Source of the DNA: an uncultured Blautia sp.
GTDB taxonomy: Bacteria; Bacillota; Clostridia; Lachnospirales; Lachnospiraceae
DNA length: 64,000 nucleotides
NCBI GenBank assembly: GCA_934378195.1
Contig: CAKRPO010000004.1
Location: 1 to 64,000, forward strand
Direction of reading: 5' to 3'
Part shown: positions 45,947 through 54,038 of the stretch, piece after piece
Position numbering within the stretch: the first letter of the stretch is position 1
Layout of the letters: each line of letters starts with the position of its first letter
Position numbers and translations under genes: made by a program
Notes under the pieces: model-generated
What the model saw: the letters and a program-made list of their open reading frames with translations, nothing else
What the model was told of the DNA's origin: nothing
Databases searched by the model: none

Positions 45947-46933
45947 TCATCCTTTTAAGCATCGGAATATATATTCCATAATCCTCTTTTCTGAATTCAG
46001 CTCATTTTTTATATAATACTCTCTCACCGAACCTTCATCAATCACTTCCTGTCCAGCTTCTTTCTCGCTGTAGCCTTTTCTCTTTTCAATCCATGGAGTC
46101 TGTTTATGACTTATTATTTCCAAAGTTTTAGGTGAATATAGGCCGAAAGTATCCAAAACCATATCTATTGCTTTCAGCTCTCCTTCAGATACCTTTGAAA
46201 GCATACAGCCATGTTTACTGTGTATACCATTATCAATTGGCTTATATCCAAATTTCTTATATTTCTTATATACAGATGGATACACCGGTCCATGTTGCCA
46301 TGCCTGGCTTTCTTCTTCTATCATACAGGTACCGTTCAACGCATAATTTACTCCATCAGAAAAAGCCAGAAGCTTCTCCAGTGCCAACGGCGTAACTTCT
46401 TCAAGCTGCGTCACAATATAATTAATGATCTGTTCTGTTTTGGAATTTTCTATCTCACACAAACGCTCATATCTGGCTGTCACTTTGTGATATGCTACTG
46501 GCTTTAATTTTGCTTTATTTTCTTCCAGTGAATGCATAAAACTAGACTCATCATTCAAAAACTTCAACAATTTGTCAGAATACTCTCTGGCAGGAATAAA
46601 ACCATCATAATATCTCTTGATCGTAACTTTTCCAAATCCCGCAATATCTGCCAGAGCTTCTTTTCCCACATCATATTTCTCTAAAATCTCTGAGATTTCA
46701 TCCAGATCAATAATCCCTTTTTGACGTTTATATGCTTTTATCTTTACATTTGATCTTCTCGCATTATAATCCACATCTGTAGCAACTTCACTGCCACAAT
46801 TTCTACAACACCCTGTATGAAATTTAAATTTAACCAATTCTCCATTGTATTCTTCAACAATCGTTTTCTCAACAACATCAAATTCAACTAAATCTTCACA
46901 TTCATTACAGTATGCATACTCTAATTTTTTCAT
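45947..46933 (-). CDS. antitoxin with zinc finger, HTH and Panacea (SocA/DUF4065) domain
   Basis: Predicted antitoxin, 328 residues. Two CxxC pairs (CNEC at 9-12 and CRNC near 43) form an MqsA/YgiT-like zinc ribbon. A helix-turn-helix follows near 75-125 (ISEILEKYDVGKEALADIAGFGKVTIKRY). The C-terminal half is a Panacea domain: VTPLALEKLLAFSDGV, then EAWxHGP-like SQAWQHGPVYPSVYKKY. This architecture is known from hyperpromiscuous toxin-antitoxin systems. The gene follows its likely toxin on the same strand, with a perfect 12-bp palindrome between them. Confidence 0.82.
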   Translation of the reverse strand: MKKLEYAYCNECEDLVEFDVVEKTIVEEYNGELVKFKFHTGCCRNCGSEVATDVDYNARRSNVKIKAYKRQKGIIDLDEISEILEKYDVGKEALADIAGFGKVTIKRYYDGFIPAREYSDKLLKFLNDESSFMHSLEENKAKLKPVAYHKVTARYERLCEIENSKTEQIINYIVTQLEEVTPLALEKLLAFSDGVNYALNGTCMIEEESQAWQHGPVYPSVYKKYKKFGYKPIDNGIHSKHGCMLSKVSEGELKAIDMVLDTFGLYSPKTLEIISHKQTPWIEKRKGYSEKEAGQEVIDEGSVREYYIKNELNSEKRIMEYIFRCLKG

Positions 46934-47003
46934 TTACTCACCTGGATTCCTTATTAATCCTCTCCAATTACTTTCTTCGTTTTCTATTTTATCTATATTA
47001 TTC

Positions 47004-47031
47004 CCAGTATACAGCAAATGCTGTATACTGG
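47004..47031. promoter_or_regulatory. perfect palindrome between toxin and antitoxin genes
   Basis: CCAGTATACAGC (47004-47015) and GCTGTATACTGG (47020-47031), four-base loop. It could be the operator read by the antitoxin's HTH, or an mRNA hairpin that tunes antitoxin and toxin levels. Confidence 0.6.
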
Positions 47032-47046
47032 ACATTCTTTTCTAAT

Positions 47047-47535
47047 TTAATTCACCCTTGGTCTGTTTTTATGAAATGAAACTATAAACACTTTTTTGTA
47101 TGGAATCTTTCTATTATTGATTTTCACATAAACCAATATGTCTTCTGTTAAAACGCCGCTCTCCTGAGCATCTCTTCTGTATAACCTGCATGGATATTGA
47201 AAAATATATAAATATTCCTGAGGAAAACCTTTATTCTTCCGCTTAATTGTCCCTTTCCCTACATCTAATACTTTTCCAACAAAATCCTCTAACCTCAAAT
47301 CCTTAAGAAGCAAATTTACATCGTCTGTGTCAAAGATATAAGCTTCTGACAAATCTGGATTATCCGCTGTGGGCGTCGCAGGAATATAACTTTGTTCATC
47401 CACTGCTACCATCAAATCTTCCAAAACCGCTTTTATCTCCATTTCCGTACATGGAACTTTAGGATCCGCTTCAACTTGTTCTTGGAAATTCTCCAATGGT
47501 AGCCTGACAAAATGTCTGGGTTCGCTACCGTCCAT
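47047..47535 (-). CDS. putative toxin partner of the Panacea antitoxin
   Basis: Protein of 162 residues from the ATG at 47535 (AGGAGG six bases upstream). I do not recognise the family. The C-terminal half is rich in alternating hydrophobic/charged beta strands (QEYLYIFQYPCRLYRR, LVYVKINNRKIPYKKVFIVSFHK) with many Lys and Arg residues. Its place directly before the Panacea gene, with its own binding site and AT-rich composition like its neighbour, marks it as the toxin. Panacea antitoxins pair with many unrelated toxins, so the target cannot be guessed. Confidence 0.6.
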   Translation of the reverse strand: MDGSEPRHFVRLPLENFQEQVEADPKVPCTEMEIKAVLEDLMVAVDEQSYIPATPTADNPDLSEAYIFDTDDVNLLLKDLRLEDFVGKVLDVGKGTIKRKNKGFPQEYLYIFQYPCRLYRRDAQESGVLTEDILVYVKINNRKIPYKKVFIVSFHKNRPRVN

Positions 47536-47664
47536 ATGGTACCTCCTCTTCCGAATTTCATGATACGCTTTAATCATTTATTTATTTTTCGTATCATTTA
47601 TTTTTAGTCTACCACTTTTCCAGATTTTGTCAATATCAAATTAAAACCACCTCAAAAACAACTT

Positions 47665-47687
47665 ATGCAGGGGCACTTCCCCTGCAT
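47665..47687 (-). terminator. terminator of the second vanZ-like gene
   Basis: ATGCAGGGG (47665-47673) pairs with CCCCTGCAT (47679-47687). The same stem appears after both duplicated Rpn genes. Confidence 0.65.
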
Positions 47688-47689
47688 CT

Positions 47690-48232
47690 TTACTCTTTCA
47701 TATTTAATCTAAATATCTGTATAGTTCTGTTCATCAAAATACATCCCACCATACAGCCCAGACCATTATGAATCATGTCATCCCATTCAAATAAGCCACG
47801 CATCGTGATCAGCTGACTGGTCTCGATGACCGCTGATACCAATACACCAAATGCCAGTGCCCGGGACCATTTTACTTCATGATTCGCAATAACCGGAAGT
47901 AATGCCCCTGCCGGAAATAGCAGAACGCAATTCAAAAGATTCTCCTTCAGTAACTGTCTGTCGTGGTATTGGATGATCTCCCTCCATGACCAGAATGGAA
48001 CCAGTTCGTATTGCCGTGTTGTACCTGTCCTCGTAAATACGGTAGACCCAAACACAATTCCCAGGAAAATCACCTCTGCCAGAATCGCCAGCGCCTGAAG
48101 CTTATTTAATTTTTCTTTCCTTATATAATAAACCACCACAATGACCGCGAATATCAAAATTCCCGAAAAAAACAAGATTTCACGAGGCGACCATGGATTA
48201 TTGTAAGTCGTCAAGATCTGGTAGATATCCAT
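47690..48232 (-). CDS. VanZ-like membrane protein, copy 2
   Basis: Second copy, 180 residues, with the same helices and signature (PFWSW, LLNCVLLFPAGALLP, DDMIHNGLG). It differs from copy 1 mainly in the last 15 residues. Similarity extends about 20 bases upstream, covering the AAGGAG site before the ATG at 48232. The two copies face the same way and bracket the toxin-antitoxin genes. Confidence 0.85.
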   Translation of the reverse strand: MDIYQILTTYNNPWSPREILFFSGILIFAVIVVVYYIRKEKLNKLQALAILAEVIFLGIVFGSTVFTRTGTTRQYELVPFWSWREIIQYHDRQLLKENLLNCVLLFPAGALLPVIANHEVKWSRALAFGVLVSAVIETSQLITMRGLFEWDDMIHNGLGCMVGCILMNRTIQIFRLNMKE

Positions 48233-48362
48233 CTGCTGCTCCTTCACGTAAAATATTATATGTGGTCTTATTATACCCCATAACGTCAAATAATTTGTAA
48301 GAGTGTCAAAAAGCTCTCAAAACTTACTTTTCTACTTGCTTTTTATATCAGCTTCGTTTTAT

Positions 48363-48475
48363 TCAGCAATCACACTCTTCATACTTTTTGCACAATTCCA
48401 ACGCCCCTCTGATATTTTCCATATTATCATTCCAATATTCATCTGCGGATTCAAATGGCACACCATCAAGCAACT
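48363..48475 (-). pseudogene. 3' fragment of a split gene
   Basis: An open frame of 36 codons with a TGA at 48365-48363 and no start, ending ENIRGALELCKKYEEC plus two residues. It begins exactly where the duplicated block (48476-49897) ends. Its frame continues that of the truncated frame on the other side of the block (49899-50273). The two probably formed one gene of about 162 codons. The rest of 48233-48362 and the block leader 48476-48648 hold no other gene. Confidence 0.55.
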
Positions 48476-48648
48476 CTATTAATTATTTATTGTCATATTA
48501 CACGAATATTTGTCGAACGCTTTTTGTTGCGAACGATAACTACTTATGCTATCTTATATCCATAGCACATATCTGGATATCTGTGATATTTCTTTTAACA
48601 ATCCCACTAAAGAGAACGATACTTAAACTATAAGAAAGGACCGTTTAT

Positions 48649-49619
48649 TTGGAAAACACCAACACTTCTAATAATACGAGCAGCAATATGGTCTTTGATG
48701 ATGTCTTTCGCACCTCTCTGGAAAAGATACCTCAACTCATCTTTCCTCTCATCAACGAGATCTACGGAATTTCATATCCAATCGATACTGCAATCGATCA
48801 ATACCGTAATGAATTTTACACCCTGCAGGGCATAAAGATCACGGATTCCAATCTCAAGATCACGGATGCACGTTACCATTTCGAGCTTCAAAGTACCAGC
48901 GATTCACATATGCATATCCGCATGCTGGAATACGATACTGCTGTCGGTATAGATAACCTTGTCAGAGCAGGCAAGAACTTACATATGTATTATCCACGAT
49001 CCTGCGTCCTGTACCTTCGTGGCACTTACAGCCGTACATCTCATGAAATAACCATCCATTATCCTGATGGGAATAGCATATCGTATAAACCATCCGTCCT
49101 ATATATCCAGAACTATTCTCTTGAAGAAATGTTCCAGAAACACTTGATTTTGTTTCTGCCATTCTATATCATAAGATATGAACACGACAAACTTTTACTA
49201 AACGATAACCCCAGTCGGCTTCAGGCTCTACTGGACGAATTTTCCGATCTCATACAGACTCTTTATTATGAGCCAATGTTTGCGGAAAACAAAGAATACT
49301 TTTGTTACATGGTCAATATGATTCAAAAGGTTATAAATCATATTTTCAAGGATCATGAGCCAATAAAAAAGGACTGGAGGATATTATTATGCGTGGTAAT
49401 CTATTAAAACTTGAAACAGATGTAATTATTGAAAATGCAACCAATGAAGGACTTACTCGTGGTCATGCCGAAGAACGCGAAAACGGCATTCGGATCATGA
49501 TTTCAAATGCTATAGAAGATCAGCTTCCTATCGCCAAACTTCTTCATCGTCTGTGTACGAACTATAGCCTTTCACAAGACCAGGCCGAGACTTACATCCA
49601 CAAATACACCCAGAATTAA
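48649..49619 (+). pseudogene. Rpn-type PD-(D/E)XK nuclease gene, copy A, with a -1 frameshift
   Basis: Starts at a TTG with AAGAAAGGA eight bases upstream. The product matches copy B (54039-54995) over about 240 residues, with the nuclease-like core DARYHFELQS near 75 (Asp, then Glu-x-Gln). One base fewer than in copy B shifts the frame at A6G (49365-49371), and the zero frame stops at 49407 (252 residues). The heptamer is A_AAA_AAG in the correct phase, a classic -1 slippery site; slipping restores all the remaining codons to 49619 (about 323 residues). It may be a plain pseudogene or use programmed frameshifting. Confidence 0.75.
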
Positions 49620-49622
49620 GTC

Positions 49623-49645
49623 ATGCAGGGGCATTGCCCCTGCAT
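49623..49645. terminator. terminator after Rpn copy A
   Basis: ATGCAGGGGC (49623-49632) pairs with GCCCCTGCAT (49636-49645), three-base loop, then TTC-rich sequence. It is shared with copy B. Confidence 0.7.
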
Positions 49646-49654
49646 TCTTCATTT

Positions 49655-49897
49655 TTACACCGGTTCTCCAAATGTATCCGGATGTCCCGGATCAAAGATC
49701 TCATTGCATGTCATGACCGTCACAAGGTCTTCCGTTTTACTCAGGTTAATAATATTGTGCGTCCATCCCGGAATCATATAAATTGCCTCAATCTTGTCTC
49801 CTGAAACCTCAAACGAAACCTTCTCACCTGTATTGATGTTTCTCTCTTCGATCAGTCCATGTCCATGCACCACAATGAACTGTTCCCATTTACTGTT
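49655..49897 (-). pseudogene. capF 3' fragment carried by duplication copy A
   Basis: The last 80 codons of capF (from SKWEQF to the stop), nearly identical to 55031-55273, with Lys in place of Glu in NLSxTED. There is no capF start; a frame open to 49936 begins in unrelated flanking sequence. It encodes part of the cupin domain only and is presumed non-functional. Confidence 0.85.
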
Positions 49898-49898
49898 A

Positions 49899-50273
49899 AT
49901 ATAAATATTCCAGATACAAATCTGTGTATGTTTCATCCTTCACTCGAAATTCATACCATAAGCCAACAGGCAAAATCATACTCCCTTTATAAATTGGCTC
50001 TTCTTCAGAACAAACAAACGCATCAATCTTACTTCTGGCTTCTAGTACACCTGAAATAAAATCCTCATGTTCTCCTTCTGATTTCACCTCATAATTCTCT
50101 ACAATCAGCCGATCAAATCTGTTAAATAGAGCATAATCCACTTCCAGTCCAAAATAGGGCTCCAATTCTTCACTTTTCATTTGTAGAATATAATTATAAA
50201 CATACATTTCTAGCCCATCCCCAAATACACTTCCCAATATATTAAGTATAATATTTTTATTATACAAAACCAT
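49899..50273 (-). pseudogene. 5' part of a gene interrupted by duplication copy A
   Basis: A frame of 125 codons starting with an ATG at 50273; its stop (TAA, 49898-49896) is created at the block edge. The protein is acidic and soluble (for example SEELEPYFGLEVDYALFNRF) and I do not recognise a family. The last residues YTDLYLEYLY would continue, one codon later and in frame, into LLDGVPFESADEYW at 48473-48363. The gene was therefore probably split by the 1.4-kb insertion. Confidence 0.55.
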
Positions 50274-50313
50274 TCACCTCATTATCAATTTACTCACTTA
50301 CAAACGTGGATCT

Positions 50314-50670
50314 CACATGACTAAAGTCACGTGCTCCTCAGTCGCTTTAAGCGACAAGGCTAAATATCGGCGGATACGCCTATAACTTAGGACATGCGCA
50401 GTCATGCGCTTTTCCCATGCCAGATATGGCAGGTTCCCACACTGCAGGTAGTCCGCTGTATATCTGCCTGCGTTTATGCTGCTCTTAAAAGTTCCATTTC
50501 TGAAAACAATTCTCTTAAGTCCGCATATACACATGAGATCCTACGCTTTACTGAAGGGACTTTTGCCTCCAGAAAAGACCTTTCCGTTGCCGGAAGGGGT
50601 TTTAAGAGTTCCCTGATAAAATATCTTGCTCCAATATTATAGGATGCCGAAAGATCACAGTTATTCAACT
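50314..50670 (-). mobile_element. IS200/IS605-type remnant: TnpB tail plus right end / omega-RNA region
   Basis: Minus-strand codons from about 50670 to a TAA at 50474 read LNNCDLSASYNIGARYFI and VPSVKRR, the C-terminal end of a TnpB-like protein. The rest of tnpB is missing. Beyond the stop come hairpins typical of the omega-RNA and right end: GCGC/GCGC (50396-50409), GGCG/CGCC near 50370-50383, GTCGC/GCGAC near 50341-50355, and a terminal CACATGACT/AGTCACGTG (50314-50333). No transposase tnpA is present, so the element is dead. Confidence 0.7.
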
Positions 50671-50674
50671 TCTG

Positions 50675-50697
50675 TTTATTCCACCGTCACGCTCTTC
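50675..50697 (-). repeat. scar of the glmS 3' end
   Basis: These 23 bases are identical to 51974-51996, the last codons and stop of glmS (KSVTVE, stop). They lie directly against the TnpB remnant. The stretch 50698-50750 shows no gene. Confidence 0.65.
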
Positions 50698-50750
50698 TCA
50701 GGATTCCACGTTTTATACATTCATTCTTTTAAATGCCATTCTCTAAACGG

Positions 50751-51617
50751 TTACACCAGTGGAGTTTCCTTATACTTTCTCAGTTCTGCCTCTAATTCCT
50801 TAATCCGGTTCTGTGCCATATCCGCACGCTTCTTTTCTCTTTCCGTATTTTTCATTTCAGCCTGACAGCCCGCCTGACGTCCTTCTTCCCATCCAGCTTC
50901 CTTTCCCTCTTCATACATCCTCTGATCATGTTCAAAACTCTTCATATATCTTAGAGACACCTCCCCATCTCGCCTGACAATATCCACCATTCTCTGGATA
51001 TCCTGCAAGTCTTTATTCACTGCGTTTCTCTGTTCTGTATTCTCCATGTAATTCAAAAACTGTCGAAGCTCTTCTGATATCGTTCCTTTTGTTCCTCCAG
51101 TGTACAAAACAAGCGTCTCTGCGCCATCGTCATAATCCATCTCAGGTTCTTCCAGGCATCGATTTTTTATCGTATACAAAACCCTGTCATAACCGAACGG
51201 ATCATAATTACAAATAAAAATCACATACACCTGTTTCAATTTTCCAAAGTCCTCTCCGGACTTAAGGCTTCTGCTGTCGATAATTGCATGATAGAATCTT
51301 GATCTTCTCGGAAAGGCTGCAATGTCCTTCGCTTTATTGTTCTGATCCGGCTCTACATCATACACGGATGGAATCTCACTGCCTTCTATGTCTACACAAT
51401 CACCTTCTATACAGACATCGAGTCTTGCACCTCTCAGATCTGTATTTATTCCTGCATAAACCTTTTGTGCACTTACCTTCAGATTCGTGAACTCACGATC
51501 AAACAACAACTTCAAAATCTTATGAATGAATTTTTCTCCAGTTTCCGGATGCGTCAACACTGCATTAAATAAAAAATCATCCATCAAGTTCAATTCTTCC
51601 AGTTTTCTTCTCTGCAT
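50751..51617 (-). CDS. Rpn family recombination-promoting nuclease / putative transposase
   Basis: PD-(D/E)XK-fold protein of 288 residues. The N-terminus NLMDDFLFNAVL is typical of the group. The core has LDVCIEGD and a YDVEPDQN-like second acidic motif near 90. The C-terminus is a charged coiled-coil (EGKEAGWEEGRQAG, REKKRADMAQNRIKELEAEL). Known Rpn proteins are DNA endonucleases that raise recombination. The start is the ATG at 51617, with AAAGGAG seven bases upstream, behind a near-consensus promoter. It differs in sequence from the duplicated pair at 48.6 and 54.0 kb. Confidence 0.82.
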   Translation of the reverse strand: MQRRKLEELNLMDDFLFNAVLTHPETGEKFIHKILKLLFDREFTNLKVSAQKVYAGINTDLRGARLDVCIEGDCVDIEGSEIPSVYDVEPDQNNKAKDIAAFPRRSRFYHAIIDSRSLKSGEDFGKLKQVYVIFICNYDPFGYDRVLYTIKNRCLEEPEMDYDDGAETLVLYTGGTKGTISEELRQFLNYMENTEQRNAVNKDLQDIQRMVDIVRRDGEVSLRYMKSFEHDQRMYEEGKEAGWEEGRQAGCQAEMKNTEREKKRADMAQNRIKELEAELRKYKETPLV

Positions 51618-51761
51618 TAACATTCTCCTTTCTCTTGATGACGAAGAAGAATGCCGATACTTTTACATGTTCCGCTCTGTCCTCTCCGCCATATTTTCTG
51701 TTCGCTCATATGGGGATCAGATAACCGAACGGTTAAAGAAACTTCCCAGATATGTAATTTC

Positions 51762-51790
51762 AATATAACAAATTGGGCTAAAAATGTCAA
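51762..51790 (-). promoter_or_regulatory. sigma-A promoter of the Rpn gene
   Basis: TTGACA (51790-51785), a 17-base spacer, extended TGT, TATATT (51767-51762). The leader is about 137 bases and includes an AACCG/CGGTT hairpin. The stretch 51791-51922 is AT-rich, with no gene seen. Confidence 0.7.
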
Positions 51791-51927
51791 TTAAGAACTA
51801 TAAGTTCTATTTAAATTTTTGTCGACATATTCTGACCTGCCCTGTAAAATTAATCTTCTCTGACATAAATATCTATATTTCTCAAGTCATATATTTTTAT
51901 TTTATAACTTGTCTTATATATTAAAAA

Positions 51928-51960
51928 AAGCCAACGCAGACATCTCCTCTGCATTGGCTT
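51928..51960 (-). terminator. terminator of glmS
   Basis: AAGCCAACGCAG (51928-51939) pairs with CTGCATTGGCTT (51949-51960), one mismatch. Seven A residues at 51923-51929 give a U-tract on the minus strand. Confidence 0.85.
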
Positions 51961-51974
51961 CTTACCCAAACTCT

Positions 51975-53843
51975 TTATTCCACCGTCACGCTCTTCGCGA
52001 GATTCCTCGGCTTATCCACATCCAGTCCCTTCGCCACGCTCACATAATACCCAAGCAGCTGCAGCGGTACCACTGCCAGGCTTCCGGCGAAGTGTTCATC
52101 AATCTTTGGAACATACACGGTAAAATCTACCGTATCTTCAATCTCATATTTGCCATAAGTTGTCAGTCCCAGCAGATATGCCCCGCGGCTTCTGCATTCC
52201 ACCATATTGCTCATCGTTTTTTCATAGAGACTGCTCTGTGTCAGTACACCGATCACCAGCGTTCCCGGCTCGATCAGGCTGATTGTTCCGTGTTTCAGCT
52301 CACCTGCCGCATATGCCTCTGAATGGATATAGGAAATCTCCTTCAGTTTCAAGCTTCCCTCCAGAGAAACCGCATAATCGATTCCTCGTCCGACAAAGAA
52401 CACATCATGTGCATTGGCATATTTTGCAGCAAACCACTGCAGTCTTTCCTTGTCTTCCAGCACCTTCCGGATCTTCGGCGCGATCGTAAGCAGTTCCGAA
52501 ATATAATACGCATACTTCTCTTCGGTGATCTTTCCTCTCACAAAAGCAAACTCCACCGCAATGCAGTACATCGCAGCAAGCTGCGCACTGTAAGCCTTCG
52601 TTGTCGCTACAGAGATCTCCGGTCCTGCAAGTGTGTAAAACACCTTGTCCGCTTCACGCGCAATACTGCTTCCGACCACATTCACGATTGCCAGGGTCGT
52701 CATTCCTTTCTCTTTCGCCAAACGCAGTGCCGCCAGTGTATCTGCCGTCTCACCTGACTGACTGATCACAATAACAAGAGATTTTTCATTCACTGCCATC
52801 TGCCGATAACGGAATTCTGATGCCAGTTCCACCCTCACCGGAATACGCGCCATATCCTCCAAGACATACTGTGCCGCCATGCCTACATGCCATGCCGATC
52901 CACACGCCACAATATAGATCTGCTCAAAATTCCGGATCTCTTCCTTATTTAATCCTACCGCAGAAAAATCGATCACGCCATCCTTGATGACCGAATTCAG
53001 CGTATCCTGCACGGCTTTTGGCTGCTCATGGATCTCCTTCATCATGAAATGCTCAAAGCCCGCTTTTTCCGCTGCTTCCGCATCCCACTTGATCTCTGTT
53101 GTCTGCTTCTCGATCTCTTCCCCGTTCAGGTCAAAGAAATGCGCTTCGCCCGGCGTCAGTCTCGCAAACTCCAGATTTCCGATATAATAAACATTTCTGG
53201 TGTATTTCAGAATAGCCGGCACATCAGAAGCCACATACGTTTCGCCGTCTGTCACCCCAATGATCATCGGGCTGTCCTTTCTTGCCACCCAGATCTCACC
53301 CGGATAATCCTTAAACATCAGCTCCAGCGCATAGGATCCACGGACACGAACCATCGTCTTCGCGATCGCATCCACCGGTCCGAGATTATACTTTTTGTAA
53401 TAATAATCCACCAGTTTGATCACAACCTCTGTGTCCGTCTGGCTGTAAAAAGTATACCCATGCTTCAACAGCTTCTCTTTCAGCTCCACAAAATTTTCGA
53501 TGATTCCGTTGTGCACTCCGACCACTTCGGACTCCACCTCACCGGAACCGGAACGCGTACAGTTCCCGGAAACATGCGGGTGCGCATTGATCTGGCTCGG
53601 TTCCCCGTGCGTCGCCCAGCGCGTATGCCCGATTCCACAGGTTCCACGTAAGGCCCTTCCCTCATCCGTCTTCTCAATCAGGTTGCCCAGACGTCCCTTC
53701 GATTTCACAACCTCCGCTAGATGCTCCCCATCACGGACGGCAATCCCCGCAGAGTCATATCCCCTGTATTCCAGCCTGGACAGCCCACTCAGAAGAATCG
53801 GCGCCGCCTGCTGCTTACCAGTAAAACCAACAATTCCACACAT
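51975..53843 (-). CDS. glmS: glutamine-fructose-6-phosphate aminotransferase (isomerizing)
   Basis: Makes glucosamine-6-phosphate, the entry to UDP-GlcNAc, cell wall and capsule sugars. The N-terminal glutaminase domain begins with the nucleophile Cys2 (MCGIVGFTG) and contains GHTRWATHG near 75 and HNGIIEN near 113. Two SIS sugar-isomerase domains follow (CGSAWH near 315, SQSGETADT near 360, SVATTKAYS). Length 622; a small insertion near 95-108 (SGNCTRSGSG) is the only oddity. AAAGGAG is 11 bases before the ATG. The duplicated block B begins only 22 bases upstream, so the usual leader, including any glmS ribozyme, is absent here. Confidence 0.96.
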   Translation of the reverse strand: MCGIVGFTGKQQAAPILLSGLSRLEYRGYDSAGIAVRDGEHLAEVVKSKGRLGNLIEKTDEGRALRGTCGIGHTRWATHGEPSQINAHPHVSGNCTRSGSGEVESEVVGVHNGIIENFVELKEKLLKHGYTFYSQTDTEVVIKLVDYYYKKYNLGPVDAIAKTMVRVRGSYALELMFKDYPGEIWVARKDSPMIIGVTDGETYVASDVPAILKYTRNVYYIGNLEFARLTPGEAHFFDLNGEEIEKQTTEIKWDAEAAEKAGFEHFMMKEIHEQPKAVQDTLNSVIKDGVIDFSAVGLNKEEIRNFEQIYIVACGSAWHVGMAAQYVLEDMARIPVRVELASEFRYRQMAVNEKSLVIVISQSGETADTLAALRLAKEKGMTTLAIVNVVGSSIAREADKVFYTLAGPEISVATTKAYSAQLAAMYCIAVEFAFVRGKITEEKYAYYISELLTIAPKIRKVLEDKERLQWFAAKYANAHDVFFVGRGIDYAVSLEGSLKLKEISYIHSEAYAAGELKHGTISLIEPGTLVIGVLTQSSLYEKTMSNMVECRSRGAYLLGLTTYGKYEIEDTVDFTVYVPKIDEHFAGSLAVVPLQLLGYYVSVAKGLDVDKPRNLAKSVTVE

Positions 53844-54038
53844 AAATTTCTAAACTCCTTTATAACTATTAATTATTTATTGTCGTATTACACGAATATT
53901 TGTCGAACACTTTTTGTTGCGAATTATAAGCACTTATGCTATCTTATATCCATAACACATATCTGGATATCTGTGATATTTCTTTTAACAATCCCACTAA
54001 AGAGAACGATACTTAAACTATGAGAAAGGAACATTTTT

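Larger units (their letters stand above)
48476..49897. repeat. 1.4-kb segmental duplication, copy A
   Basis: Closely matches 53866-55273 in the same orientation. It contains a leader, an Rpn-type gene (frameshifted here), a terminator and the last 80 codons of capF. The left edge begins CTATTAATTATT in both copies, the right edge ends TTTACTGTT in both. No inverted ends or clear target-site duplication are seen. Confidence 0.85.

Noticed and set aside
49655..49936. A 93-codon gene in duplication copy A
   Set aside because: The first 13 codons come from unrelated flanking sequence; the rest is a copied capF tail.
50313..50534. A 73-codon frame downstream of the TnpB tail
   Set aside because: It reads through hairpins of the IS right end in another frame and is not protein-like.
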